A stretch of DNA of 17,568 nt from an uncultured Acetatifactor sp. (GTDB lineage Bacteria; Bacillota; Clostridia; Lachnospirales; Lachnospiraceae), in the NCBI GenBank assembly GCA_910585615.1, contig CAJUFO010000086.1, positions 1 to 17,568 of the forward strand. Direction: 5' to 3'. Made by a program: the position numbers and the translations under genes. Below the pieces are notes generated by a model. That model saw only the letters and a program-made list of their open reading frames with translations. It ran no database searches and was not told the DNA's origin. Shown here one piece after another: positions 7,350-14,623 of this stretch. Position 1 is the first letter of the stretch. Every line of letters begins with the position of its first letter.

Positions 7350-8492
7350 TCATACTGTCTGGAATTTCCCGATATACACCGGATATGTGGAAGTCCCCTT
7401 CATGTCCTTGCCTGCGGTGATGGTGACGTTCTTGTCCATCACAAGGTACTCCACCTGCGCGCCGGCCTCCACCACGGCATCCTGCATCAGGATGCTGTTC
7501 TTCACCTTTGCGCCCTTTGCCACCTTCACGCCACGGAACAGGATGCTGTTCTCCACTTCTCCCTCGATGACGCAGCCGTCAGCCACCATCACGTTCTGCA
7601 CCTTCGCGCCCTCGATGTACCTGGTCGGATTGTCGTCGCGGATCTTCGTGTAGATAGGGCCTCCGGAGAACAGAGCATCCAGGTTGTAGTCGTCCAGGAG
7701 CTTCATGTTCTCATCGAAATAACTCTTCATATCGCAGATGCGCGCGATATAGCCTTCATATTTATACGCCTGGACGTTCATCTTGTTCAGCTGGGGCAGC
7801 AGCACGTCCCTCTCAAAGTACTCCTGTCCGCGGACGAAAGCCGTGTTGATCAGGTCGATCAGCAACTCCCGCTCCACCACGAACATGTTCATGGAGAAGT
7901 TCTGGACACCCGTATCCTTGGCATTCACATAGATTTTCCGAATCCTGCCCTTCTCCAGGCCGAAGGTGTAATAATAGCCCAGGTCATTGGACTGGTTCTT
8001 CACCAGGCTCTCCGGAAGCTCCTGCTCATTGTAAGCAATGGTCACATCCGCGCCGCTCTCAATGTGGAACCGGATCATATCGCTGAAATCGATATTGGCC
8101 ACGATGTTGGTATCTGTGATGACCACGTACTTCTCCCTCTCATCCCGCAGGAAGTCCAGGATGTTGGCCAGCGCGCCCACGCGCCCCGTGTAAGGCTTGG
8201 CGCTCTTCTCCATGAAAGGAGGGAAGATGTGTAAGCCGCCGTTCTTGCGCACCAGATCCCACTCACGGCCGGAGCCCAGATGATCCATCAGAGAATGGTA
8301 ATTGTTGTTCACCATCACTGAAATATTGTCGATGTCACAGTTGCTCATGCTGGACAGGATGAAATCAATGAGGCGATAACGGCTGGCAAAGGGGATAGAA
8401 GCCATCAAACGCACGCTCACCAAATCCGGAACCAACGCGTCATAGCTGTTGGGGAAAATTATACCGAGTGCACTTGTATTTGAGTTTACCAT
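7350..8492 (-). CDS. glgD: Glucose-1-phosphate adenylyltransferase, GlgD subunit
   Basis: This 380-residue nucleotidyltransferase-like protein is encoded directly after glgC. The N-terminus reads ALGIIFPNSYDALVPDLVSV, so the GGxGxRL nucleotide loop of active enzymes is absent. SRYRLIDFILSSMSNCDIDN keeps the family core, and the C-terminus holds the left-handed beta-helix repeats (VQNVMVADGCVIEGEVENSI and following). In Firmicutes, GlgD is the catalytically poor partner that modulates GlgC in a heterotetramer making ADP-glucose, the glucosyl donor for glycogen. The degenerate loop fits that role. The start ATG (8490-8492) overlaps the glgC stop by 7 bp, giving translational coupling and probably equal subunit output. 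A terminator at 7228-7268 closes the operon. No glycogen synthase or branching enzyme is in the window, so other glg genes lie elsewhere. Confidence 0.95.
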   Translation of the reverse strand: MVNSNTSALGIIFPNSYDALVPDLVSVRLMASIPFASRYRLIDFILSSMSNCDIDNISVMVNNNYHSLMDHLGSGREWDLVRKNGGLHIFPPFMEKSAKPYTGRVGALANILDFLRDEREKYVVITDTNIVANIDFSDMIRFHIESGADVTIAYNEQELPESLVKNQSNDLGYYYTFGLEKGRIRKIYVNAKDTGVQNFSMNMFVVERELLIDLINTAFVRGQEYFERDVLLPQLNKMNVQAYKYEGYIARICDMKSYFDENMKLLDDYNLDALFSGGPIYTKIRDDNPTRYIEGAKVQNVMVADGCVIEGEVENSILFRGVKVAKGAKVKNSILMQDAVVEAGAQVEYLVMDKNVTITAGKDMKGTSTYPVYIGKFQTV

Positions 8493-9694
8493 TCTTCTTC
8501 ACCGCCTTCCACATTATTCCTTACCATAGCATTGGGCCCCACCTTGGCATTGTCACCGATGGTCACCCCTGCTCCCACGGTGGCCACGCCGTTCTCGCTT
8601 TCCGTGGGCATGGCGCCTACCACGGCGTTCTCGCCGATGGTCACATTCTCCGCCACGATACAATGCTTCACGGTAGCTCCGGCCTTGATCACTGTGCCGC
8701 CCATCACCACTGCGTCCTCAATCACCGCGCCCTTCTCTACCTTGACGCCGGCGAAGAGGATGGAGTGCTTTACAGTGCCCTTAATCCTGCAGCCGTCTGT
8801 AATCATGGCATTCTCCACCACGCCGCCTGCGCTGACCTTGTGGCCGGTCATGCCGCTGTTGCGGCTGTAGATCTTCCAGTCCTCGTCGAACAGGTTGATG
8901 CCGCTGTGCTCGGGATCTAAAATCTCCATGTTGGCCTCCCAGAGCGAGGAAATCGTCCCCACATCCTTCCAGTAGCCGTTGAAATGATAGGCGTACATCC
9001 TGCGGTTGTCCCGCAACAGGTTGGGGATGATGTTGTTGCCGAAATCGTTCTCGGAATTCGAATCCGCCTCGTCCTCCTCCAGATACTTCTTCAGAATGTC
9101 CCAGTTAAAGATGTAGATGCCCATGGATGCCAGGTTGGACTTGGGATTCTTGGGCTTCTCCTGGAACTCCGTGATGCGGTCGTCCTTGTCCGCCACCATC
9201 AGGCCGAACCGGGAAGCCTCCTCCCAGGGCACCTCCATGACGGCCACGCTGAACTCCGCGTTCTTCTCCTTGTGGAACTTTAAGAAGTCGCTGTAGTCCT
9301 GCTTACAGATCTGGTCGCCGGAAAGGATGATGACGTACTGGGGGTCATACCTTTCGATGAAGGAGATGTTCTGGTAAATCGCGTTTGCCGTACCCTTGTA
9401 CCAGTCGGAGCCGCTGGCCTTCTGGTAGGGCGGCAGCACATGTACCCCGCCATAGAGACGATCCAGGTCCCAGGGCTGGCCGTTTCCGATGTACTCGTTC
9501 AGCACCAAGGGTTGGTACTGGGTCAGGATGCCCACTGTATCGATTCCCGAATTGACACAGTTAGAAAGGGGGAAATCGATGATACGGTATTTCCCGCCAA
9601 AAGGAACTGCCGGTTTTGCAAGCTTCTCTGTCAGAGCATACAGACGGGAACCTTGTCCGCCGGCAAGAAGCATTGCAATCATTTCTTTTGCCAT
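8486..9694 (-). CDS. glgC: Glucose-1-phosphate adenylyltransferase, catalytic subunit GlgC
   Basis: This 402-residue enzyme makes ADP-glucose from ATP and glucose 1-phosphate, the committed step of bacterial glycogen synthesis. MLLAGGQGSRLYALTEKLAK (about 8-27) is the nucleotide-binding loop with its catalytic arginine region. KYRIIDFPLSNCVNSGI, GTANAIYQN and the SGDQI metal motif follow, then EFQEKP, and C-terminal beta-helix hexapeptides such as IEDAVVMGGTVIKAGATVKH. The longer open frame extends to 9823, but the ATG at 9692-9694 is chosen because GGAGGG lies about 8 bp upstream and all homologues begin at MAKEMIAMLLAGG. A perfect TATAAT (9729-9734) precedes it. It overlaps glgD by 7 bp. 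The gene is intact. Confidence 0.97.
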   Translation of the reverse strand: MAKEMIAMLLAGGQGSRLYALTEKLAKPAVPFGGKYRIIDFPLSNCVNSGIDTVGILTQYQPLVLNEYIGNGQPWDLDRLYGGVHVLPPYQKASGSDWYKGTANAIYQNISFIERYDPQYVIILSGDQICKQDYSDFLKFHKEKNAEFSVAVMEVPWEEASRFGLMVADKDDRITEFQEKPKNPKSNLASMGIYIFNWDILKKYLEEDEADSNSENDFGNNIIPNLLRDNRRMYAYHFNGYWKDVGTISSLWEANMEILDPEHSGINLFDEDWKIYSRNSGMTGHKVSAGGVVENAMITDGCRIKGTVKHSILFAGVKVEKGAVIEDAVVMGGTVIKAGATVKHCIVAENVTIGENAVVGAMPTESENGVATVGAGVTIGDNAKVGPNAMVRNNVEGGEEEW

Positions 9695-9728
9695 ATAATA
9701 CCCTCCTATCATTTGGTTCTTCATATAG

Positions 9729-9734
9729 ATTATA
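9729..9734 (-). promoter_or_regulatory. -10 box upstream of glgC
   Basis: A perfect minus-strand TATAAT lies about 35 bp upstream of the glgC start. No good -35 hexamer is found at 16-18 bp, so either an activator helps or the match is partly fortuitous. Confidence 0.4.
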
Positions 9735-9817
9735 CAACATTTTCCAGATAAATCATAGAGCTTCCTGTCATATTTTTTGAAAAAACATTCTTTATTTCTT
9801 AATTTTTCTTCCGAATC

Positions 9818-9846
9818 TTCCAAACATTCCCTATATCTGCTATAAT
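9818..9846 (+). promoter_or_regulatory. Promoter candidate for tldD-tldE
   Basis: A perfect TATAAT (9841-9846) lies 34 bp upstream of the chosen GTG start of tldD. At 17 bp upstream only a weak TTCCAA (9818-9823) is present. It is divergent from the glgC -10 box about 107 bp away. Confidence 0.4.
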
Positions 9847-9880
9847 ACCTATATCACAATCAGAAATGGAGGAAATAAAA

Positions 9881-11266
9881 GTGCTGGAAAATCATGTCTC
9901 AGATAAGAAATCCCTCTTTCCCACCGGTGCCCACACCGAGCTGAGGGAGCAGAAAAGCCGCAGCCGCCGGGTTAGCCTGGTGCAGGGCAATCTCACCGGA
10001 AATGAACGCGCAGAGAGCTGCGGCATCAGCGCCAGGGTCTACCGGAACGGTGTATACGGCTTCTCTTCCATGGCGGAATGCTCCGGCGGCGCCGCGGAGA
10101 CGGTGCTGAGGGCCGCCGCGGAGAACGCCCTGTTCATGGACCGCCATGTAGGCAGGGGCAAGGGGCCTCTGCCTGTCATCCCCTGCGGCGATGTGCCCGC
10201 AGGCAGAGCCATCCAGGACACGGACCAGAAGCAGTACATAGAATTCGCAAAGGCCCTGGACGCCTACATCGCCGGGAAATACAAGAACCTCTCCAGCCGG
10301 TCGGTGGTCGTCTCCGAGGATTCCATGGAGAAGATTGTCTGCACCTCGGACGGCTGTGACGGGCATATCTGCGCCCCCAGGAGCCATGTGTACATCATCC
10401 TGGGCGCAGAGTCCACCTCCGGCAGCCCCCTGGAGCTCTTCCATCCCGCGGGCGGTTCCGGCATCTTTTCGGAGAACTTCACCGATCCGGCCCTGCTCTA
10501 TCCCCAGATAGACGCCCTGTACGAGAAGCTCATGCACAAGCGGGAGGGCGTCCATGCCCAGGCTGGCTACAAGACCGTAGTATTGGGCGGCTTCCTCTCC
10601 GGCATGCTGGCCCATGAGGCGGTGGGGCACACGGTGGAGGCGGACCTGGTGCTGGGCGGCTCCGTGGCGGGCCCTGCGCTCCACAAGCGTGTGGCATCTG
10701 ACCTGGTGACCCTGGTGGACTTCGCCCACACCGCTTTCGGAGCGCCCACGCCGCTGCCTGTGTACCTGGACGACGAGGGCACCCCCGCCCAGGACGCGGT
10801 ATTGATCCGGGAGGGCATCCTCCAGGGCTATATGCACAGCAGGGAGAGCGCCCAGCACTTCGGCATGAAGCCCCAGGGCAATGCCAGAGCCTGGAGTTTC
10901 TCCGATGAACCGCTGATCCGCATGCGCAATACCGCAGTGCTCCCGGGAAAGGATAAGCTGGAGGACATCATCGCCTCCGTGGAGGACGGCTATTACCTGC
11001 TGGACACCACCAACGGACAGGCCGACACCACGGGAGAATTCATGTTCGGCGTCAGCATGGGCTATGAAATCAAAAAAGGGAAGCTGGGCCGGGCCCTTCT
11101 GGACACCACCATCTCCGGCGTGGCCTTCGACATGCTCAAGACCGTGGACATGGTATCGGATACGATGGAATGGGCAAGTTCCGGATTCTGCGGCAAGAAG
11201 CAGCCCATGCCCGTGGGAATGGGCGGGCCCGCCCTGCGCTGCAAGGTAATGATAGGAGGTCGCTGA
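9881..11266 (+). CDS. tldD: TldD-family zinc metalloprotease subunit
   Basis: This protein has about 461 residues and carries the zinc site HEAVGH (about 245-250 counted from the chosen start), the HExxxH motif that marks the active TldD half of the TldD-TldE heterodimer. The C-terminal stretch FCGKKQPMPVGMGGPALR is the conserved end of the family. An upstream ATG at 9866 is in frame, but the GGAGG at 9868-9872 would lie inside that reading. It sits 8 bp before the GTG at 9881, so GTG is chosen. In Escherichia coli the pair degrades unfolded peptides and matures microcin B17; no RiPP precursor or modification gene is visible here, so the substrate is unknown. Only 2 bp separate it from tldE, indicating an operon. 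The gene is GC-rich and intact. Confidence 0.93.
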   Translation: MLENHVSDKKSLFPTGAHTELREQKSRSRRVSLVQGNLTGNERAESCGISARVYRNGVYGFSSMAECSGGAAETVLRAAAENALFMDRHVGRGKGPLPVIPCGDVPAGRAIQDTDQKQYIEFAKALDAYIAGKYKNLSSRSVVVSEDSMEKIVCTSDGCDGHICAPRSHVYIILGAESTSGSPLELFHPAGGSGIFSENFTDPALLYPQIDALYEKLMHKREGVHAQAGYKTVVLGGFLSGMLAHEAVGHTVEADLVLGGSVAGPALHKRVASDLVTLVDFAHTAFGAPTPLPVYLDDEGTPAQDAVLIREGILQGYMHSRESAQHFGMKPQGNARAWSFSDEPLIRMRNTAVLPGKDKLEDIIASVEDGYYLLDTTNGQADTTGEFMFGVSMGYEIKKGKLGRALLDTTISGVAFDMLKTVDMVSDTMEWASSGFCGKKQPMPVGMGGPALRCKVMIGGR

Positions 11267-11268
11267 TA

Positions 11269-12615
11269 ATGAATAGGAGCATTTATATGGAAAAGAGCAT
11301 TCAGGAAGACATCAGGGAGATCGCCCATAAGACAGGCGAGTGCCTGCGGGAGGCAAAAGCGGACAAAGCCCAGTACACCGTAACGGAGACCCAGACCCAT
11401 GAGTTCAACGTGGACGGCGGGGAGTTCTCCCTGTTCCGCACCCTCTTTGGCCACAGCCTGTCCATCACTGCATACAAGGATCAGAAAAAAGGCTCTGCCT
11501 CCACAAACCAGTTCGATGACAGCGCCATTGAAGCCGCCGTCCGGGACTGTCTCAAGTCCGCCCAGTCCGGCGTGGCCGACGAAGCCTACGATATCGCCCC
11601 CGCACAGGAGAGCGGGACCTTCCGGGACGGCGCTTACGAGCCCGACATCGACCTGTTCTTCGAGCGCACCAGGGAGCTGATGCGGGACATTCAGGAGAGG
11701 CATCCAAAAATCCTCATGGAGCAGATGATCGTAAGCCACGACCAGACGCACAAAATCTACCGCAATACCAACGGCACGGAATTCGAGGCCTTCCAGGGGG
11801 CCTATGCCGTCTCCCTGATGTTCTCCGCCCACGAGGGCGACGCCGCCACCTCCTTCTTCGGCAGCGACATCTACACGGACAGGCTGGACAGGCCCTTCAT
11901 CGAGCTGGGCTCTCTGGAAAAGGACCTGGCCGACACCGAGGCCCAGCTGTCCACCGTGCCGGTGGAGGGGAAATTCCAGGGCGTCATCCTGCTGACCCCC
12001 GGCAGCCTGCCGGACTTCCTGGGAAACATCATCGGCAACTTCGCCTCCGACGGATGCATCCTGGACAAGACCAGCATCTGGCTGGACAAGCTGGGGCAAT
12101 CCGTGGCGGACAGCCGCATCACCCTCTCCCTGTGCCCGGGGGACAGGCGCATAGTCTGCGGCGAAAGGTTCACCCGGGACGGCTTCCGGTCGAAAGACTA
12201 TGACCTCATCAAAGACGGCGTGCTGAAGTCCTTCTGCCTCTCCCTGTATGTGGCCAACAAGTCCGGCTTCGCCCCCGCCGGGAACTCCTCCTTCGCCCTG
12301 GTGGCAGAGGGCGGGGACACGCCTTACGCGGACATGGTAAAGTCCATCAAAAGGGGCCTCATCGTGGGCCGCTTCTCCGGCGGCAATCCCAGCGTCAACG
12401 GGGATTTCTCCGGCGTGGCCAAGAACAGCTTCCTGGTGGAGGACGGCGTGGTCAAAGGGGCTGTCAGCGAGACCATGATAAGCGGCAACCTGGCGGACCT
12501 CCTGAACAGCCTGGTGGCCATCTCCCGGGAGACCGTGGAGAACGGCAGCAGCGTGCTGCCTTATATGGCCTTTGATGGAGTGGTCATCTCCGGAAAAGAG
12601 AGCGGGGCGCAATAA
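11269..12615 (+). CDS. tldE: TldE/PmbA-family peptidase subunit
   Basis: This protein of about 448 residues is the non-catalytic partner of TldD, lacking HExxxH. Recognisable family segments are TETQTHEFNVDGGEFSLFRT near the N-terminus, TNGTEFEAFQGAYAVSLMFS in the middle, and GNPSVNGDFSGVAKNSFLVE before the C-terminus, ending LPYMAFDGVVISGKESGAQ. The chosen ATG (11269) follows AGGAGG at 11254-11259; an in-frame ATG at 11287 has its own AGGAG (11274-11278) and is a fair alternative. The gap to tldD is 2 bp. The subunits form a barrel that encloses the active site, and TldE contributes peptide binding. Directly after the stop is a second, diverged copy of the gene's last 60 bp (12621-12680), and then a terminator. 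Confidence 0.93.
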   Translation: MNRSIYMEKSIQEDIREIAHKTGECLREAKADKAQYTVTETQTHEFNVDGGEFSLFRTLFGHSLSITAYKDQKKGSASTNQFDDSAIEAAVRDCLKSAQSGVADEAYDIAPAQESGTFRDGAYEPDIDLFFERTRELMRDIQERHPKILMEQMIVSHDQTHKIYRNTNGTEFEAFQGAYAVSLMFSAHEGDAATSFFGSDIYTDRLDRPFIELGSLEKDLADTEAQLSTVPVEGKFQGVILLTPGSLPDFLGNIIGNFASDGCILDKTSIWLDKLGQSVADSRITLSLCPGDRRIVCGERFTRDGFRSKDYDLIKDGVLKSFCLSLYVANKSGFAPAGNSSFALVAEGGDTPYADMVKSIKRGLIVGRFSGGNPSVNGDFSGVAKNSFLVEDGVVKGAVSETMISGNLADLLNSLVAISRETVENGSSVLPYMAFDGVVISGKESGAQ

Positions 12616-12620
12616 GCCCC

Positions 12621-12680
12621 CTGCCCTATATGGCCTTTGACGGGGCGGTAAGCTCCGGGAAGGAGAATGGGGCGCAATAG
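12621..12680 (+). pseudogene. Remnant 3' end of a second tldE allele
   Basis: This 60-bp stretch repeats the last 60 bp of tldE (12556-12615) at a spacing of 65 bp, matching at 49 of 60 positions. Read in its own frame it encodes LPYMAFDGAVSSGKENGAQ and ends in TAG. Seven of the 11 differences are synonymous, including the stop codon (TAA to TAG), so this copy diverged as coding DNA. It is more likely the tail of a replaced or deleted tldE homologue than a fresh tandem duplication. A 14-bp piece (GGCGGTAAGCTCCG) occurs again at 12680-12693. Confidence 0.7.
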
Positions 12681-12726
12681 GCGGTAAGCTCCGTCCTATT
12701 TCCAATGCGCAGGTCTGCAATATCAT

Positions 12727-12769
12727 AAAAAGCCATGTCAGGGGGGGTTGCCCCTTGGCATGGCTTTTT
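12727..12769. terminator. Bidirectional Rho-independent terminator between tldE and cysK
   Basis: AAAAAGCCATG (12727-12737) and CATGGCTTTTT (12759-12769) are perfect inverted copies, extended by CAGGGG/CCCCTTGG pairing around a short loop. T-runs lie on both strands, so it can end tldE transcripts on the plus strand and cysK transcripts on the minus strand. Confidence 0.9.
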
Positions 12770-12775
12770 CATCTC

Positions 12776-13708
12776 CTACTCAGCGAACATGGCCGTGGAG
12801 AGATACCGGTCCCCGGTATCCGGCAGCAGCGCCACGATGGTCTTCCCCTTGTTCTCCGGGCGCTTCGCCAGTTGGACGGCAGCCCACACGGCAGCGCCGG
12901 AGGAGATGCCCACCAGCACGCCCTCGCTCCTGCCCATGCGCCTGCCTGCGACAAAGGCGTCTTCATCCGCCACCGCGACGATCTCGTCGTAGACCTGGGT
13001 ATCCAGCACCTCCGGGACGAATCCGGCACCGATTCCCTGAATCCTATGTGCGCCGGAATGCCCCTGGCTCAGCACGGGGGAGGAGGCGGGCTCCACGGCC
13101 ACCACCTTCACCTGGGGATTTTGGCCCTTCAGGTACTGGCCCACCCCCGTCAGGGTGCCGCCGGTGCCCACGCCGGCCACGAAGATGTCCACCTTCCCCT
13201 CCGTGTCCTCCCAGATCTCCGGGCCTGTGGCGGTCCTGTGGGCGGCCGGGTTGGCCGGGTTCACGAACTGGCCCGGGATGAAGCTGCCGGGAATCTCTTT
13301 TGCCAGCTCGTCGGCCTTCTGGATGGCCCCCGTCATGCCCTTCGCCCCTTCGGACAGCACCAGCTCCGCGCCATAGGCCTTCATGAGCTGGCGGCGCTCC
13401 ACGCTCATGGTGTCCGGCATGACGATGATGATGCGGTAGCCCCGGGCTGCGGCCACGGAGGCCAGGCCGATGCCCGTATTGCCGGAGGTGGGTTCGATGA
13501 TGACGGAGCCTGGCCGCAGGAGGCCTTTCTCCTCGGCATCGTCTATCATGGCTTTGGCCACCCGGTCCTTCACGGAGCCCGCCGGGTTCAGGTATTCCAG
13601 CTTGGCCAGGATCCTGGCCTCCAGCCCCTCCTCCTTCTCGATGTGCGCCAGCTCCAGCAGGGGAGTCCTGCCGATCAGCTGGTCGGCGGATGTATAGATT
13701 TTTCCCAT
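12776..13708 (-). CDS. cysK: Cysteine synthase A (O-acetylserine sulfhydrylase)
   Basis: This 310-residue PLP enzyme condenses O-acetyl-L-serine with sulfide to give cysteine. Diagnostic features are the PLP lysine K47 in LNPAGSVKDR, the substrate loop PTSGNTGIG (about 73-81), the phosphate-binding GTGGTLTG (about 181-188), and GISSGAAVWAA and PDTGDRYLST near the C-terminus. The length equals the family norm. The start has an AGGAG site. Upstream is a near-perfect promoter (13758-13786), with a palindrome (13730-13753) just downstream of the expected transcription start. An Rrf2 regulator is divergent from it, so repression by that protein is likely. In Bacillus, CysK itself binds the Rrf2 protein CymR as a co-sensor; whether that holds here is not known. 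The gene ends 7 bp from the bidirectional terminator. Confidence 0.97.
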   Translation of the reverse strand: MGKIYTSADQLIGRTPLLELAHIEKEEGLEARILAKLEYLNPAGSVKDRVAKAMIDDAEEKGLLRPGSVIIEPTSGNTGIGLASVAAARGYRIIIVMPDTMSVERRQLMKAYGAELVLSEGAKGMTGAIQKADELAKEIPGSFIPGQFVNPANPAAHRTATGPEIWEDTEGKVDIFVAGVGTGGTLTGVGQYLKGQNPQVKVVAVEPASSPVLSQGHSGAHRIQGIGAGFVPEVLDTQVYDEIVAVADEDAFVAGRRMGRSEGVLVGISSGAAVWAAVQLAKRPENKGKTIVALLPDTGDRYLSTAMFAE

Positions 13709-13729
13709 ATTCTTGTCTCCTGTCTTGTA

Positions 13730-13753
13730 TTACCTATCTGTCGAGTAGGTTAA
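13730..13753. promoter_or_regulatory. Palindromic operator candidate in the cysK leader
   Basis: ACCTA (13732-13736) and TAGGT (13746-13750) are inverted around 9 bp, and the symmetry extends to TTACCTA / TAGGTTAA. It starts about 5 bp past the cysK -10 box and so covers the transcription start region, a typical repressor position. The divergent Rrf2 protein is the likely ligand, by inference. Confidence 0.55.
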
Positions 13754-13757
13754 CGCA

Positions 13758-13786
13758 AGTATATAGCAGAACCCAGATTTTGTCAA
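13758..13786 (-). promoter_or_regulatory. cysK promoter
   Basis: On the minus strand a perfect TTGACA (13781-13786) and TATACT (13758-13763) are separated by exactly 17 bp, about 50 bp upstream of the cysK ATG. It is the strongest promoter match in the window. Confidence 0.85.
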
Positions 13787-13809
13787 TCTCAAATCCCATC
13801 ATATTTTCA

Positions 13810-13839
13810 TTGATTTCCCCACTAACCATGTTGTATAAT
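13810..13839 (+). promoter_or_regulatory. Promoter of the Rrf2 regulator
   Basis: TTGATT (13810-13815) is followed after 18 bp by a perfect TATAAT (13834-13839), about 76 bp upstream of the chosen ATG. It is divergent from the cysK promoter, with only 23 bp between the two -35 boxes. Confidence 0.65.
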
Positions 13840-13914
13840 GGGTTTAAGATTACAGGGCTCGCGAAGGGTTCAAGCAAAAAAGCCCACGGGCTGCGGAAAG
13901 GCATGGGAATCGTT

Positions 13915-14334
13915 ATGTTGGTTTCTACAAAAGGGCGCTATTCTCTCCGGGTCATGATCGACCTGGCCGAGCAACAGTCGGACAGGTATATCCCGCTAAA
14001 GGAGATTGCCGGGCGACAGGGGATTTCAGAGAAATATCTGGAGAGCATCATCAAGCTCCTGGTGAAGGGGAAGCTCCTCACAGGCCTGCGGGGAAAGGGC
14101 GGCGGCTATAAGCTCACCAAGGCCCCTGACCAGTACACTGTGGGCGACATCCTGCGCCTGACGGAGGAGTCCCTGGCGCCGGTGTCCTGCCTGGAGGAGG
14201 ATGCCCCCTCCTGTCCTCGCAGGGATGGCTGCCGCACCCTGGCGCTGTGGCAGGGGCTGGACAAAGCGATCGGCGACTATCTGGACCGAATCACCCTAGC
14301 GGAGCTGCTCCGCCCGGAGGACGGGCAGCCGTGA
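13915..14334 (+). CDS. Rrf2-family regulator with IscR-like cysteine triad
   Basis: This 139-residue protein has the Rrf2 winged helix: MLVSTKGRYSLRVMIDLAEQ at the start, IPLKEIAGRQGISEKYLESI (26-45) as helix-turn-helix, and GLRGKGGGYKLTKAP (57-71) as the wing. Three cysteines follow in SCLEEDAPSCPRRDGC: C92, C100 and C106 (CX7CX5C). IscR binds a [2Fe-2S] cluster with a CX5CX5C triad in the same place, so cluster or redox sensing is likely; CymR of Bacillus lacks it. The frame is open much further upstream, but homologues begin at this MLVSTKGRY. An in-frame ATG at 13903 is an alternative, and neither has a strong ribosome site (GGGAA lies 5 bp upstream of 13915). It is divergent from cysK and probably controls it through 13730-13753. 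The neighbour hints at iron-sulfur or cysteine supply, but no isc/suf genes are present. Confidence 0.9.
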   Translation: MLVSTKGRYSLRVMIDLAEQQSDRYIPLKEIAGRQGISEKYLESIIKLLVKGKLLTGLRGKGGGYKLTKAPDQYTVGDILRLTEESLAPVSCLEEDAPSCPRRDGCRTLALWQGLDKAIGDYLDRITLAELLRPEDGQP

Positions 14335-14419
14335 CGCTGTCCTCCTCTGTCCGGACGCCTCCTGCCCGTTCTTTCTTCAACCCCATTCGACCATATATCC
14401 GTCTTCAAGCATCCTACCC

Positions 14420-14448
14420 TTGCATTGCGCATCCGCTTCCCTTATAAT
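14420..14448 (+). promoter_or_regulatory. Promoter of the AraC-type gene
   Basis: TTGCAT (14420-14425) and a perfect TATAAT (14443-14448) are spaced 17 bp apart. The start would be near 14455, giving a leader of about 170 bases that includes the palindromes at 14471-14487 and 14492-14554. The rest of the 289-bp gap between the Rrf2 gene and the AraC gene shows no coding frame that I would accept. Confidence 0.6.
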
Positions 14449-14470
14449 AGTAATATATACTGCTTAACGA

Positions 14471-14487
14471 TTTCACTTGCCGTGAAA
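14471..14487. promoter_or_regulatory. Perfect short palindrome in the AraC leader
   Basis: TTTCAC-TTGCC-GTGAAA has perfect 6-bp arms around 5 bp, located about 25 bp past the predicted -10 box. It could be a regulator site or a small hairpin. A near match (13 of 14) to the end sequence of the neighbouring palindromic element, TATACTGCTTAACG, lies just before it at 14456-14469. Confidence 0.35.
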
Positions 14488-14491
14488 CCAG

Positions 14492-14554
14492 ACTGCATAA
14501 CGCTGACTGGTTCATTCGCATGATTACATTAGGCAGCATTCAGCGTTATGCAGT
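14492..14554 (-). repeat. Palindromic element, copy 1 (15-bp terminal inverted repeats)
   Basis: ACTGCATAACGCTGA (14492-14506) and its exact reverse complement (14540-14554) enclose 33 bp. A second copy in the opposite orientation begins at 17519; over 50 aligned bases there are two mismatches. The element has no coding capacity. Its form fits a miniature inverted-repeat (MITE-like) or REP-like element, and it sits in the leader of the AraC gene, where it would fold into a strong hairpin. No target-site duplication is evident to me. The strand is given relative to copy 2 on plus. Confidence 0.75.
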
Positions 14555-14623
14555 ATAATTGTATCAATACATATCGCTACAGACAGCGTCATTTCATCGC
14601 CACGGAAAGGTTTGGAACTTGCT

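Noticed and set aside
7326..8234. Plus-strand open frame of 302 codons across glgD
   Set aside because: It is an antisense shadow of glgD with His/Leu/Val-rich low-complexity translation and no family features.
9695..9823. N-terminal extension of GlgC by 43 residues
   Set aside because: The GGAGGG site and homologue starts fix the ATG at 9694; the extension covers the TATAAT promoter box.
9866..9880. ATG start of TldD at 9866
   Set aside because: It has no upstream ribosome site; its own codons form the GGAGG that serves the GTG at 9881.
11062..12726. Long minus-strand open frame of 554 codons
   Set aside because: It is the antisense of tldE; GC-rich third positions keep it open. It has no recognisable domain and would overlap two well-supported genes.
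13690..13914. Upstream extension of the Rrf2 frame
   Set aside because: It runs through the cysK start, both divergent promoters and the operator; homologues begin at MLVSTKGRY.
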